From Mycetohabitans rhizoxinica HKI 454 (GTDB taxonomy: Bacteria; Pseudomonadota; Gammaproteobacteria; Burkholderiales; Burkholderiaceae), in contig NC_014722.1 in NCBI RefSeq assembly GCF_000198775.1, forward strand, positions 2,120,540 through 2,162,197: a stretch of 41,658 bases of DNA, given 5' to 3'. Below, one piece after another: positions 8,082-17,155 of this stretch. A program made the position numbers and the translations under genes. The notes below the pieces were generated by a model. It saw only the letters and a list, made by a program, of their open reading frames with translations, was not told the origin of the DNA and ran no database searches. The stretch's first letter is position 1. Each line of letters opens with the position of its first letter.

Positions 8082-9434
8082 ATGGACACCGATGCAAACG
8101 TTCCGGTCGCGGCCCTCGAAGCCGCTTTATCCGTGACACGAGAGGAACGACAGCATCAACCGATGCCCGAGCCCAGGCCAGCGTTGCTGGCTCATCGATA
8201 CCTGCAGCCCCGCGCCGGTGCGGCAGGCACGCGAGCAGCCGGCTATTGCGACTTGCCCGACGAGTTGATCGTCCAAATCGGCCGCTATCTGGACACCCGC
8301 GATCTTTGCCACCTGTCGATGGTCGAGCGACACACCCATGCCGTACTACGCGAGCAGCTTCTCTCCAAGCGCTATGCCCATCACGCCAAAACTGTAGTCG
8401 ACGCCGCCGGCGTACGTGCGCTACTGGCACAGATCGAGCATGACATCGTCGAGCAGCCTGGGCTGCGCATCTTCCCGATCTTGACCCTGTTGACGCAACT
8501 GCTGCGCAACAACTTTCCCGAACGCGATCAAGCAGCAGCCTTCGAATCGGTATTCACCGCTGCTGCGCAATTGCCTGCCGGAGGTTATGCGATCAGTAGG
8601 ACAGTGATTAACACGTTGAAATACCTGAACCCAAGTGTTCGCGCCAACGCGTACGAATTTTGTTACGCGCAGGTGTGGCAGCGCCATTCGATATCGTCGC
8701 GCTATGGAGTCGCCCTCGCATCGCAATTGCACGTGCTGCCGCGCGAACGGTTCATCCAGCGATACGATGAACTCGTCGCATGGATCCCGCAGCTTGACAC
8801 GACCGAGCGGGCGGCGCTGATCAGTACGCTCGCGATCCAGTTGCCGGCATTCGTGTACGGATTCAATGTACGCGACGCAGCGACGCTGCATCAAGCCACG
8901 CAATGGTACCGTACGCTGCGGCACGCGCTGTTGAGCCTTCCACCGTCCGACCAGGGCAAGGCAACGGCGGCACTGTGTGTCGCACTGCCGGCGTTGGGCC
9001 GTCAGACAAGTATCGCGGAGTATGGCCAGATTCGACAGATCGCGATGTCGCTGCCGCAACCGGCGATGGCCGAAGCGTGGCTCGGGCTGCTCCGGGCATT
9101 GCCGATGTTCCCGGCGGAGCTGCAACCGGCACAGCTGTATTCCCTGTACGCGATGATCGAGCGCTGGCCGTCGCAGTACCCTATTGACGCCGCACAGACG
9201 CTGCTGGAAACCGTCCCGGCGTTGCACGTCGACACGCGAGCAGCGGCCTGGCATAAGGCAGTCATGCTGCTACCGCCCAACGCGAGCGGGCCGGCCTCAA
9301 ATGTCATCCAGCATGCACTCAACCAGATCGCGTTCCTGCGCGCCGATGAACGCAGCGCGGCACGCGCCGCGATCGCACGCATCATCGACGCTGACGACCA
9401 CGCCGAGATGACGCTAGGGCAGCAAGATCGATGA
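8082..9434 (+). CDS. F-box domain protein with helical repeats, candidate host-directed effector
   Basis: A 450-residue protein with a clear eukaryote-like F-box at about residues 58-95: LPDELIVQIGRYLDTRDLCH followed by LSMVERHTHAVLREQL, keeping the LPxEL, I..YL, DL..LS.V core. F-boxes bind Skp1 and recruit targets to SCF ubiquitin ligases, a machinery bacteria lack. Known bacterial F-box proteins (Ralstonia GALA, Agrobacterium VirF, Legionella) are delivered into host cells. No LRR or ankyrin repeat is seen. Instead residues ~215-400 form degenerate units of about 38-48 residues ending in LPAF/LPAL/LPMF/VPAL, likely an alpha-helical target-binding scaffold. There is no signal peptide or membrane segment. 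AGGAGA lies 7 bases before the ATG. Export by a type III system and a fungal or plant host are inferences. Confidence 0.85.
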   Translation: MDTDANVPVAALEAALSVTREERQHQPMPEPRPALLAHRYLQPRAGAAGTRAAGYCDLPDELIVQIGRYLDTRDLCHLSMVERHTHAVLREQLLSKRYAHHAKTVVDAAGVRALLAQIEHDIVEQPGLRIFPILTLLTQLLRNNFPERDQAAAFESVFTAAAQLPAGGYAISRTVINTLKYLNPSVRANAYEFCYAQVWQRHSISSRYGVALASQLHVLPRERFIQRYDELVAWIPQLDTTERAALISTLAIQLPAFVYGFNVRDAATLHQATQWYRTLRHALLSLPPSDQGKATAALCVALPALGRQTSIAEYGQIRQIAMSLPQPAMAEAWLGLLRALPMFPAELQPAQLYSLYAMIERWPSQYPIDAAQTLLETVPALHVDTRAAAWHKAVMLLPPNASGPASNVIQHALNQIAFLRADERSAARAAIARIIDADDHAEMTLGQQDR

Positions 9435-9556
9435 GCCGGTCGTGCCCGTTGCCACAAGCTCGCAGCGGCTGAGCACGTGCACCTCTATTCGCCACACAAC
9501 GTGACGATGTCGTCTTTCTTGTGATCGTGCGCGATCAACGCGATACGGGTGGTCAT
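9435..9556 (-). pseudogene. mgsA: Truncated, frameshifted methylglyoxal synthase remnant
   Basis: From an ATG at 9556 the minus strand reads MTTRIALIAHDHKKDDIVTL and then hits a stop two codons after CG (near 9489). In another frame it continues as LSRCELVATGTTGSSI. RIALIAHDHKK and ATGTTG are the first two conserved blocks of methylglyoxal synthase (DHAP to methylglyoxal and phosphate). About 40 of ~130 codons remain. Homology stops where the tail of the F-box gene begins on the other strand, and I found no trace of the catalytic C-terminal part within the F-box gene. The gene is therefore dead by both frameshift and truncation. This suggests that a deletion or insertion bringing in the F-box gene removed the 3' part. 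Confidence 0.8.
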
Positions 9557-9607
9557 GGGCGCTGTCCTTTTGTGGATGCTTCGAACGGGATCGGCGAGGC
9601 GCACGCG

Positions 9608-10387
9608 TCAGAACGTGCCAGGGTATGCGCCGCCGTCGATTAACAGGTTTTGGCCGGTGATATACGACGCATGCGCGCTGCACAGGAAGGCGCAGGCCGC
9701 GCCGAACTCCGCGCTGTCGCCGAAGCGGCCGGCCGGCACCGCCTTCTCCCGCTGGCGCCGAAATGCGACCGGGTCGATGCCCTGCGCGGCGGCCTGCGCA
9801 TCTAGCGTATGCAGCAGGCGGTCTGTCGCGAACTGGCCCGGCAGCAAATTATTGATCGTCACGTTGTGCTGCGCCACCTTGCGGGCTACGCCGGCCACGA
9901 AGCCGGTCAACCCGGCGCGTGCGCCGTTGGACAAGCCCAGCACGTCGATCGGCGCCTTAACCGACGAACTGGTGATATTAACAATGCGCCCAAAGCCGCG
10001 CGCGATCATGCCGTCAATCGTCGCCTTGATCAGCTCGATCGGGGTGAGCATGTTGGCTTCCAGCGCACGAATCCAGTCCTCATGCGTAAAATCGCGAAAG
10101 TCGCCGGGCGGCGGGCCGCCTGCGTTGTTGACCAGGATGTCCGGCTGCGGGCATGCGGCGAGCGCGGCGGCCCGGCCCGCCTCGGTGGTGATATCGCAGG
10201 CGATCGCGCTCACGCTCACGCCCGTGCTCGCGCGAATCGCCTGTGCGGTGGCCTGCAGCGTGTCGGCAGTGCGCGCCACGATCACCAAGTCTACCCCCTC
10301 AGCGGCCAGCGCTTGTGCGCAGCCGCGCCCCAGCCCCTTGCTAGCCGCGCAAACCAGCGCGGTGCGTCCGGCGATGCCCAGATCCAT
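9608..10387 (-). CDS. SDR family oxidoreductase with atypical active site
   Basis: A 259-residue classical-length short-chain dehydrogenase. The Rossmann nucleotide-binding motif is AASKGLGRGCAQAL near the N-terminus, NNAGG follows at about residue 89, and the C-terminus is YITGQNLLIDGGAYPG. The serine block (NITSSSVKAP) is present, but the usual YxxxK is replaced by LGLSNGARAGLTGF, so the catalytic Tyr and Lys positions read Leu and Arg. Similar GLSN..RAGLTG sequences occur in a 3-oxoacyl-ACP reductase-like SDR subgroup, so this is probably a lineage trait and not damage. Substrate is unknown. The ATG at 10387 is preceded by GAGGAGCT; the longer frame to 10663 overlaps the divergent upp. Confidence 0.87.
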   Translation of the reverse strand: MDLGIAGRTALVCAASKGLGRGCAQALAAEGVDLVIVARTADTLQATAQAIRASTGVSVSAIACDITTEAGRAAALAACPQPDILVNNAGGPPPGDFRDFTHEDWIRALEANMLTPIELIKATIDGMIARGFGRIVNITSSSVKAPIDVLGLSNGARAGLTGFVAGVARKVAQHNVTINNLLPGQFATDRLLHTLDAQAAAQGIDPVAFRRQREKAVPAGRFGDSAEFGAACAFLCSAHASYITGQNLLIDGGAYPGTF

Positions 10388-10638
10388 CGATAGCTCCTCA
10401 TCTGATGGCGGCCCGCTGACCGCCCCGCCCCGTGCGGCGATACCGCCGGATGGCGCAGCCACGCGCGGCCGCGCCCCGCGTTTGCCGCCAAGCGCCGATT
10501 GTATTGGAATCGGCTGCATCGCGTTCACGCGCACTGCCACATTGACGATCACGTTGGGGCTTGCGCCTATATTTGAGTAAACTGGATTAGTTTGACGCTT
10601 CGCCGTCGTCCGCACCACACTACCCTCCCGCCGCCGCC

Positions 10639-11289
10639 ATGAGACAGGACAGCCGATTCCCAAACCTCTTCATCCACGATCACCCGTTGATCCAGCACAA
10701 GCTCTCGCACATGCGCGACCGGGATACCTCCACGCGCACCTTCCGCGAGTTGCTGCGAGAAATCACGCTGCTGATGGGCTATGAGATTACCCGCGATCTG
10801 CCGCTGACCACGCGCCGCATCGCCACGCCGCTGGTCGAAATCGATGCACCGGTGATTGCCGGACGCAAACTGGCGATCGTGCCGGTGCTGCGCGCCGGCG
10901 TGGGCATGTCCGATGGGCTGCTGGAGTTGATTCCGTCGGCACGCGTTGGCCATATCGGCGTGTACCGGGCAGACGACCATCGTCCGGTCGAATACCTGGT
11001 GCGGCTGCCCGACCTGGAGGAGCGCACGTTCATCCTGTGCGACCCGATGGTAGCGACCGGCTACTCGGCGGCGCACGCGGTTGATGTGCTGAAGCGCCGC
11101 GGCGTGCGGGGCGCCAATATTCTGTTTCTCGCCCTTGTCGCAGCGCCTGAAGGGGTGCAAGTATTCACAAACGCGCACCCGGACGTGAAGTTGTATGTCG
11201 CGGCGCTGGACTCGCACTTGGACGAGCACGCGTACATCGTGCCGGGCCTGGGCGACGCGGGCGACCGGCTGTTCGGCACCAAGAACTAG
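10639..11289 (+). CDS. upp: Uracil phosphoribosyltransferase
   Basis: A 216-residue cytosolic salvage enzyme converting uracil plus PRPP to UMP. Family features in order are [19 protein letters not shown] and [12 protein letters not shown] at the N-terminus, [17 protein letters not shown] in the middle, the PRPP-binding [10 protein letters not shown], and a C-terminal [15 protein letters not shown] matching the conserved uracil-binding PGxGDxGDR(L/I)FGT. Length is as expected. It is divergent from the SDR gene; the shared 251-base region holds a TTGACG at 10542-10547 and a TATATT at 10568-10573 whose 20-base spacing is long, so I do not call a promoter firmly. Confidence 0.96.
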   Translation: MRQDSRFPNLFIHDHPLIQHKLSHMRDRDTSTRTFRELLREITLLMGYEITRDLPLTTRRIATPLVEIDAPVIAGRKLAIVPVLRAGVGMSDGLLELIPSARVGHIGVYRADDHRPVEYLVRLPDLEERTFILCDPMVATGYSAAHAVDVLKRRGVRGANILFLALVAAPEGVQVFTNAHPDVKLYVAALDSHLDEHAYIVPGLGDAGDRLFGTKN

Positions 11290-11651
11290 GGACGCCCGCG
11301 GCCCGGGCCGACGGGTGGGCAGGAAGCGGAGCAGGCAGGCGGACGGGCGGGAGCGGAGCCGGAGGACGTGTTGGGAGCAGCGCCGGAGGACCGACCGGGG
11401 GCGGATCACTTTATGGGGTCGGAAACTTACACCGCGGTCGCGCGGCTTGCGAGCGGAGTTGGCATGCTAAAATTGCGCTTTTCCGTCGAACGCCCCTGCC
11501 GTGGCGTTTCTCGCGCGCGAGCGAGACGCACGCACGGCGGACAGCAGCACGCGCGTCGCTCCGATGGCACCGCGCGCCAGGGCCTTCGCCACGACACATC
11601 GATATTTGAATGAATGATACGCGCGTTGCGTGCGCGGTCGGAGAAACCATC
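11290..11651. other. Intergenic region before yebC
   Basis: No gene is seen in these 362 bases. The first ~110 bases are a purine-rich, low-complexity G/A stretch. The second half contains the promoter listed at 11447-11473, giving a leader of about 170 bases before yebC. I did not recognise a known structured RNA in the leader. Confidence 0.5.
11447..11473 (+). promoter_or_regulatory. Candidate extended -10 promoter for the yebC run
   Basis: TGCTAAAAT gives an extended -10 (TGn followed by TAAAAT at 11468-11473), with TTGCGA at 11447-11452 as a -35 at a short 15-base spacing. It is the best promoter-like sequence before yebC and could drive the following run of co-oriented housekeeping genes. 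Confidence 0.45.
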
Positions 11652-12380
11652 ATGGCTGGTCACTCGAAATGGGCCAACATCAAACATAAGAAAGCCGCGG
11701 CGGATGCCAAGCGTGGCAAGGTCTGGACGCGGTTGATCAAGGAAATTACCGTGGCGGCGCGGCTGGGCGGCGGCGATGCCGGATCAAACCCGCGCCTGCG
11801 GCTGGCGATCGACAAGGCAACGGACGCCAACATGCCAAAGGACAATGTCAATCGCGCGATCCAGCGCGGCGTGGGCGGCGTCGAAGGCGCGAACTACGAG
11901 GAAATCCGCTACGAGGGTTATGGCATCGGCGGTGCGGCGATCATCGTCGACACGATGACCGACAATCGCACGCGTACCGTCGCCGAAGTGCGCCATGCGT
12001 TCTCCAAACACGGCGGCAACCTGGGCACCGACGGCTCGGTCGCGTTCCTGTTCGACCATGTCGGCCAGTTCCTGTTCGCACCCGGCACGCCGGAGGACAA
12101 ACTGATGGAGGCGGCGCTCGAGGCCGGCGCCGATGACGTAACGACCAATGACGACGGCAGCATCGAGGTATTGTGCGCGCCAAACGACTTCGCGCAGGTC
12201 AAAGCTGCGCTTGAGGCCGCGGGCTTCAAGGCGGAACTCGCCGAGGTCACGATGAAGCCGCAAACCGAGGTGGAGTTCACCGGCGACGACGCAGTCAAAA
12301 TGCAAAAGCTGCTCGATGCGCTGGAAAACCTCGACGATGTGCAGGAGGTTTACACGAACGCGGTCATTGCCGATCAGTAA
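11652..12380 (+). CDS. yebC: YebC/PmpR family protein (TACO1-like)
   Basis: A 242-residue protein of the conserved YebC family. The start [20 protein letters not shown] is diagnostic, followed by [19 protein letters not shown] and [13 protein letters not shown]. The mid-protein block [18 protein letters not shown] and a C-terminal [16 protein letters not shown] match the family. Members act as transcriptional regulators in some bacteria, and recent work links the family to relieving ribosome stalling; which applies here is unknown. The ATG at 11652 begins the conserved N-terminus; longer in-frame sequence to 11610 is leader. It is the first gene of a co-oriented housekeeping run ending at rng. 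Confidence 0.95.
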   Translation: MAGHSKWANIKHKKAAADAKRGKVWTRLIKEITVAARLGGGDAGSNPRLRLAIDKATDANMPKDNVNRAIQRGVGGVEGANYEEIRYEGYGIGGAAIIVDTMTDNRTRTVAEVRHAFSKHGGNLGTDGSVAFLFDHVGQFLFAPGTPEDKLMEAALEAGADDVTTNDDGSIEVLCAPNDFAQVKAALEAAGFKAELAEVTMKPQTEVEFTGDDAVKMQKLLDALENLDDVQEVYTNAVIADQ

Positions 12381-12421
12381 CGGCTCGCGCAGAAAATTTG
12401 TTGGCTCTTTCGAGGATTTCC

Positions 12422-13696
12422 ATGAAGGTATTGGTCGTCGGCTCCGGCGGTCGCGAACACGCACTCGGGTGGAAGCTCGCGCAATCGCCGCGCGTCACCG
12501 CAGTCTACGTGGCGCCGGGCAATGGTGGCACGGCGCTGCAGGAGCGCCTGCACAATGTCGATATCACTGATCTGCACGCACTGGCCGACTTCGCCGAGCG
12601 CGAGCAGATCGCATTCACCGTGGTCGGGCCCGAGGCGCCACTCGCGGCGGGCATCGTCAATCTGTTCCGCTCGCGCGGCCTGAAGATCTTCGGGCCGAGC
12701 CGCGAAGCAGCGCAGCTTGAAAGCTCGAAGGACTTCGCCAAGGCGTTCATGAAGCGCCACGGCATTCCGAGCGCCGAATACGAGACGTTTTCCGACGCGG
12801 CGGCGGCACACGCGTACGTCGACGCACAGGGCGCGCCGATTGTGATCAAGGCAGACGGGCTCGCGGCCGGCAAGGGCGTGGTGGTAGCGCAAACGTTGGA
12901 TGAAGCGCACCGCGCGATCGAAATGATGCTCGCCGATAACAAGCTCGGCGACGCGGGCGCGCGCGTGGTCATCGAGGAATACCTGCAAGGCGAAGAAGCC
13001 AGCTTCATCGTGATGGTCGATGGCAAGCATGTGCTCGCGCTGGCGTCGAGCCAGGATCATAAGCGGTTGCTCGACGGCGACCAAGGTCCGAACACCGGCG
13101 GCATGGGGGCCTACTCGCCAGCGCCGATCGTCACGCCACAATTGCATGCGCGTGTGATGCGCGAGATCATCCTGCCGACCGTGCGCGGCATGGAACACGA
13201 GGGCCTGCGCTATACTGGCTTCCTGTATGCCGGGTTGATGATCGACGCACAGGGTAACCCGAAGACGCTCGAGTTCAATTGCCGGATGGGCGATCCGGAG
13301 ACGCAGCCGATCATGGCGCGGCTCAAGGGCGACTTCGCGCGTGTCATCGAGCACGCGCTCGCCGGCACACTGGACACCGTCGAACTCGAATGGGACCGGC
13401 GCACGGCGCTGGGCGTCGTGCTCGCAGCGCACCATTATCCGGACGCGCCGCGCAAGGGGGACCGCATCGATAGCATTCCGGCGCAGACCGAAACTGCCGT
13501 CACCTTCCACGCGGGTACCGCGCTGGTCGATGGCAAGCTAGTTACCTCGGGCGGACGCGTGCTGTGCGTGGTCGGGTTGGCCGATTCAGTGCGCGAGGCG
13601 CAGTCGATCGCCTATGAGACGATCCATCATATCCACTTCGATGGCATGCAGTATCGCCGCGACATCGGTCACCGCGCCCTGAACCGAAAGCACTGA
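12422..13696 (+). CDS. purD: Phosphoribosylamine-glycine ligase
   Basis: A 424-residue ATP-grasp enzyme for the second step of purine synthesis (phosphoribosylamine + glycine + ATP to GAR). It begins MKVLVVGSGGREHALGWKLA, the family N-terminal motif. The ATP-grasp core includes VIKADGLAAGKGVVVA, GEEASFIVMVDGKH and the signature DGDQGPNTGGMGAYSPAP. The metal-binding end is LEFNCRMGDPETQ. The length is normal. It starts 41 bases after yebC and is followed six bases later by hemF, so these genes are likely one operon. purT, for the next formyl transfer step, is elsewhere in the window. Confidence 0.97.
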   Translation: MKVLVVGSGGREHALGWKLAQSPRVTAVYVAPGNGGTALQERLHNVDITDLHALADFAEREQIAFTVVGPEAPLAAGIVNLFRSRGLKIFGPSREAAQLESSKDFAKAFMKRHGIPSAEYETFSDAAAAHAYVDAQGAPIVIKADGLAAGKGVVVAQTLDEAHRAIEMMLADNKLGDAGARVVIEEYLQGEEASFIVMVDGKHVLALASSQDHKRLLDGDQGPNTGGMGAYSPAPIVTPQLHARVMREIILPTVRGMEHEGLRYTGFLYAGLMIDAQGNPKTLEFNCRMGDPETQPIMARLKGDFARVIEHALAGTLDTVELEWDRRTALGVVLAAHHYPDAPRKGDRIDSIPAQTETAVTFHAGTALVDGKLVTSGGRVLCVVGLADSVREAQSIAYETIHHIHFDGMQYRRDIGHRALNRKH

Positions 13697-13702
13697 TCCG
13701 CA

Positions 13703-14698
13703 ATGAGCCGTCCGTTCGACCCTGCCTCCCCGTCCTCCGATCCGGCTTTGGCCCACGCGCCGGCGCGCAGCACCACCGACTGCGGGCTCGGCGATCTGGC
13801 ACCGGTGCGCGACTATTTGCTCGCGCTGCAGCACCATATCGCCGAGACGCTAGGCCAACTCGACGGCAAGCCATTCGACACGCATACGTGGCGCCGTGAG
13901 CCGAGTGACACGCTGCAAGGAGACGGCTGCTCGCGCGTGATCGAGGACGGCGAATGCTTTGAGCGCGGCGTGGTCGGCTTCTCGCACGTGAGCGGCGCCG
14001 CATTGCCGCCGTCGGCCAGCGCCACCCGCCCACAACTGGCCGGGCGCGGCTTCGAGGCGATGGGGGTGTCGCTGGTGCTCCATCCGCGCAATCCCTATTG
14101 CCCGACCGTGCACATGAATGTGCGGCTATTCGTCGCAACCCATCCGAATGAAGCGCCGGTGTTCTGGTACGGTGGCGGCATGGACCTGACGCCGTACTAC
14201 GGATTCGAGGAGGACGCGCAGCATTTCCATTTGACCTGCCGCGACGCGCTGGCTCCGTTTGGCGACGACTTGTATCCGCGCTTCAAGCGGTGGTGTGACG
14301 AGTACTTTTACTTGAAGCACCGTGGGGAGCCACGCGGCATTGGCGGCATTTTTTACGATGACATAGCGGAGCTGGGCTTCGCGCGCGGCTTTGAGATGAC
14401 GCGCAACGTCGGGGATAGCCTGCTCACCGCCTATTTGCCGATCATCGAGCGGCGGCGCGCAATACCTTATGGTGAGCGCGAACGAGATTTCCAGGCCTAC
14501 CGGCGCGGCCGCTACGTCGAGTTCAATCTCGTCTTCGACCGCGGCACGCTGTTCGGCCTGCAAAGTGGCGGGCGCACCGAATCCATTATGATGTCGATGC
14601 CCCCGGTGGCGAAATGGCGCTACGATTGGCATCCGGACGTCGGCTCGCCCGAAGCCCGGCTGTACCGCGATTTCCTGGTCGTGCGCGACTGGATCTGA
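13703..14698 (+). CDS. hemF: Oxygen-dependent coproporphyrinogen III oxidase
   Basis: A 331-residue aerobic heme-biosynthesis enzyme that decarboxylates coproporphyrinogen III to protoporphyrinogen IX. Recognisable blocks are [45 protein letters not shown], the [15 protein letters not shown] block and the C-terminal [20 protein letters not shown] with ESIMMSMPP. The N-terminal ~25 residues are a Pro/Ala-rich extension without clear conservation. Its start is six bases after purD, and nadD follows with little or no gap, consistent with a cotranscribed run. Confidence 0.96.
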   Translation: MSRPFDPASPSSDPALAHAPARSTTDCGLGDLAPVRDYLLALQHHIAETLGQLDGKPFDTHTWRREPSDTLQGDGCSRVIEDGECFERGVVGFSHVSGAALPPSASATRPQLAGRGFEAMGVSLVLHPRNPYCPTVHMNVRLFVATHPNEAPVFWYGGGMDLTPYYGFEEDAQHFHLTCRDALAPFGDDLYPRFKRWCDEYFYLKHRGEPRGIGGIFYDDIAELGFARGFEMTRNVGDSLLTAYLPIIERRRAIPYGERERDFQAYRRGRYVEFNLVFDRGTLFGLQSGGRTESIMMSMPPVAKWRYDWHPDVGSPEARLYRDFLVVRDWI

Positions 14699-14724
14699 AC
14701 CGCGACGGCCGCCTCCCGATCGCC

Positions 14725-15462
14725 TTGCTTAAGGACGCAGACCTGAGTTCGCCGAACCCATCATCGCCGGACACCATCGACGCGTCCACCGCGCCGCTCC
14801 TGCCCACGCGGATCGGCATCCTGGGCGGCACGTTCGACCCAATCCACGTCGGCCACCTGGCGCTCGCGCGCCGGTTTGCCCAATGGCTCGGGTTGACCGA
14901 ACTCGTGCTGTTGCCAGCGGGGCAACCGTGGCAAAAGAGCGGCGTATCGTGCGCGCGTCACCGGCTCGCGATGACCCACCTGGCGGCGGCGTCGCTGGCG
15001 CTGCCCGCCACGCGGGTAGCTGTCGCGACCGATGAAATCGATCATCCCGGCCCGACGTACACGACTGAGACGCTGGCCGCATGGCGAGCGCGTCACGGCG
15101 CGGCGGCGTCGTTGACACTATTGATCGGGGCCGACCAACTGGTCCGCCTGCATACGTGGAAAAACTGGCGCCGACTATTCGAATTCGCCCATCTCGGTGT
15201 CGCAACGCGTCCCGGGTTCGACCTCTCGCAAGCGGATGCCACGGTGCTTGACGAAATTGGGCGCCGCAGCGCATCGGCCGACACGCTGCGTGCGACGACC
15301 CACGGCCATGTCCTGATCGATACCACGCTGTCGCTGGACGTCTCGGCCACGGACGTGCGGCGGTTGCTGCGCGAACGCTCGTGTGGCCACCTCGAGAAAG
15401 TCGCCAGCGTGCCGGACGCGGTCTGGCAGTACATCCGTCAACATCATTTGTATCAGACATAA
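14725..15462 (+). CDS. nadD: Nicotinate-nucleotide adenylyltransferase
   Basis: A cytidylyltransferase-fold enzyme of about 245 residues that makes deamido-NAD from NaMN and ATP. The nucleotide-binding signature [20 protein letters not shown] is intact, including the HxGH motif. [24 protein letters not shown] and SATDVRRLL near the end are family blocks. The start is uncertain: between the hemF stop and RIGILGG there is no in-frame ATG or GTG, and TTG at 14725 is the only standard alternative codon, without a clear SD. An in-frame ATG at 14614 lies inside hemF and would give a long non-conserved leader. It is followed two bases later by rsfS. Confidence 0.9.
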   Translation: MLKDADLSSPNPSSPDTIDASTAPLLPTRIGILGGTFDPIHVGHLALARRFAQWLGLTELVLLPAGQPWQKSGVSCARHRLAMTHLAAASLALPATRVAVATDEIDHPGPTYTTETLAAWRARHGAAASLTLLIGADQLVRLHTWKNWRRLFEFAHLGVATRPGFDLSQADATVLDEIGRRSASADTLRATTHGHVLIDTTLSLDVSATDVRRLLRERSCGHLEKVASVPDAVWQYIRQHHLYQT

Positions 15463-15464
15463 AC

Positions 15465-15860
15465 ATGGATATCCGCACATTGCAACGCGTTATCATCGAC
15501 GCACTCGAGGACGTCAAGGCGCAGGACATCCGCGTCTTCAACACCAGTCATCTGACCGAGCTATTCGACCGCGTGGTCGTTGCAAGCGGCACATCGAACC
15601 GGCAAACCAAGGCGTTGGCCAACAATGTGCGCGAAAAGGTCAAAGCGAGCGGCGGTGACATCGTCAGCACCGAAGGCGAGGACACCGGCGAATGGGTGCT
15701 GGTCGACTGCGGCGACGCGGTCGTGCACATCATGCAACCTGCACTGCGCCAATACTATCGACTCGAGGAAATCTGGGGGGACAAGCCGGTGCACGTGAAG
15801 CTCGGCGGCCAGGCCGGCCCGCAAGGCAGTGGCCCAGTCGCGCCGGGCCTGGCGACGTGA
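15465..15860 (+). CDS. rsfS: Ribosomal silencing factor RsfS
   Basis: A 131-residue DUF143/Iojap family protein that binds uL14 on the 50S subunit and blocks 30S joining when nutrients are short. Family blocks are DALEDVKAQDIRVFN, TELFDRVVVASGTSNRQTKA, EGEDTGEWVLVDCGDAVVHI and the RQYYRLEEIWGD end. The C-terminal ~20 residues (GGQAGPQGSGPVAPGLAT) are a flexible extension. ATG at 15465 comes two bases after the nadD stop. The nadD-rsfS-rlmH order is widely conserved and supports all three calls. Confidence 0.95.
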   Translation: MDIRTLQRVIIDALEDVKAQDIRVFNTSHLTELFDRVVVASGTSNRQTKALANNVREKVKASGGDIVSTEGEDTGEWVLVDCGDAVVHIMQPALRQYYRLEEIWGDKPVHVKLGGQAGPQGSGPVAPGLAT

Positions 15861-15897
15861 CGTGTAGGGCGGCGGCAGCCGCGCCCGAGTCATCGGC

Positions 15898-16368
15898 ATG
15901 AAGCTCCACATTGTCGCAGTCGGACACCGAATGCCGGACTGGGTTGCGCGCGGCTTTGACGAATACGCGAAGCGCATGCCGCCTGAACTGCGCATCGAAC
16001 TGCGCGAGATCAAGCCGGAACAGCGGGCATCGGCACGCGCCGCAACGAGCGTGATGGCGGCCGAGCGTACGCGCATCGAGGCGGCATTGCCCAAGGGCGC
16101 GCGACTTGTTGCGTTGGATGAGCATGGCCTGGACTGGACCACAATGCAGTTGGCACAACACCTGCCGCGCTGGCAGCAGGACGGCCGCGATGTGGCTTTT
16201 GTCATCGGCGGCGCGGATGGGTTGGATCCGGCCATCAAGGCACAGGCCGATCTACTGCTGCGGCTCTCCAGCCTGACGCTGCCCCACGCCATGGTCCGCG
16301 TGCTGCTGGCAGAGCAGCTTTACCGCGCGTGGAGCATCACGCAAAATCATCCTTATCATCGGGCGTAA
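15898..16368 (+). CDS. rlmH: 23S rRNA (pseudouridine1915-N3)-methyltransferase RlmH
   Basis: A 156-residue SPOUT methyltransferase, the usual full length, that methylates pseudouridine 1915 in helix 69 of 23S rRNA using SAM. It begins [16 protein letters not shown] and carries the [11 protein letters not shown] block, [11 protein letters not shown], the SAM-knot [11 protein letters not shown] and the C-terminal [19 protein letters not shown], all diagnostic. It lies 37 bases after rsfS and about 70 bases before maf. Confidence 0.97.
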   Translation: MKLHIVAVGHRMPDWVARGFDEYAKRMPPELRIELREIKPEQRASARAATSVMAAERTRIEAALPKGARLVALDEHGLDWTTMQLAQHLPRWQQDGRDVAFVIGGADGLDPAIKAQADLLLRLSSLTLPHAMVRVLLAEQLYRAWSITQNHPYHRA

Positions 16369-16438
16369 CGGTACCGCCCGACGTGCCCGCTTGCCCGCCA
16401 CGCCGGTGAGCGGCACGGCCCTTCCCGTTCAGGTGATC

Positions 16439-17152
16439 ATGTCCATTCCATCATCGCTCGATCCGGCAGCGTCCAGCCTGTCGACACACGAGGCATCCGG
16501 CGCCAACGACGCCTGCCCTGCCACGCCGCGCCATTCGTTTATTTATCTTGCGTCGCAAAGTCCCCGCCGTCGAGCGCTGCTGGAGCAGATCGGCGTGCGC
16601 TTCGAGTTGCTGCTCGCGCAAGAGCACGAAGATGCCGAGGCACTGGAAGCCGAACGGCCAGGCGAATCTGCGCAGGACTACGTGGTACGTGTGACGCTGG
16701 CCAAGGCAACGGCCGCTGGCGCACGCCGGAACCGACTGCTAGCCCGACAACACGATACAGCGCCGGCGCCGATTCTTGTAGCCGACACCACTGTGGCGCT
16801 CGATGACGAAATCCTCGGCAAACCGAGCGACGTCGATCACGCGTTGCAGATGCTCAAGCGCCTAGCCGGCCGCGCACATCGGGTATTGACCGCCGTTGCA
16901 CTGGTCGGCGCCGATGCCACTGTCACCAGCGCACTGTCCGTGTCGCGGGTGTGGTTTGCCGCGGTGGACGACGCATCGCTGGCGCGCTATGCGCGCAGCG
17001 GCGAGCCCTTCGGCAAGGCAGGCGCCTACGGCATCCAAGGCCGCGCAGCCGAGTTTGTCGAGCGAATCGACGGGTCCTATTCAGGTATCATGGGCCTGCC
17101 CCTTTTCGAGACTACCGCGCTGCTACGCGCGGCCCGCGTGGCGTTCCAATAA
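16439..17152 (+). CDS. maf: Maf family nucleotide pyrophosphatase
   Basis: A 237-residue Maf/YhdE-type house-cleaning enzyme that hydrolyses non-canonical or dTTP/UTP nucleotides. The defining blocks are [20 protein letters not shown], the [10 protein letters not shown] helix, [16 protein letters not shown] with the catalytic Asp, and [20 protein letters not shown] followed by GIMGLPL. The extra ~35 residues before YLASQSPRR are Ser/Ala-rich and not conserved. I choose ATG 16439 ([12 protein letters not shown]); a TTG at 16391 in the same frame is possible. The stop is three bases before rng. Confidence 0.93.
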   Translation: MSIPSSLDPAASSLSTHEASGANDACPATPRHSFIYLASQSPRRRALLEQIGVRFELLLAQEHEDAEALEAERPGESAQDYVVRVTLAKATAAGARRNRLLARQHDTAPAPILVADTTVALDDEILGKPSDVDHALQMLKRLAGRAHRVLTAVALVGADATVTSALSVSRVWFAAVDDASLARYARSGEPFGKAGAYGIQGRAAEFVERIDGSYSGIMGLPLFETTALLRAARVAFQ

Positions 17153-17155
17153 ATC

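Noticed and set aside
12374..13510. A 378-codon minus-strand frame opposite purD
   Set aside because: Shadow of purD in high-GC DNA; Arg-rich composition and no family resemblance.
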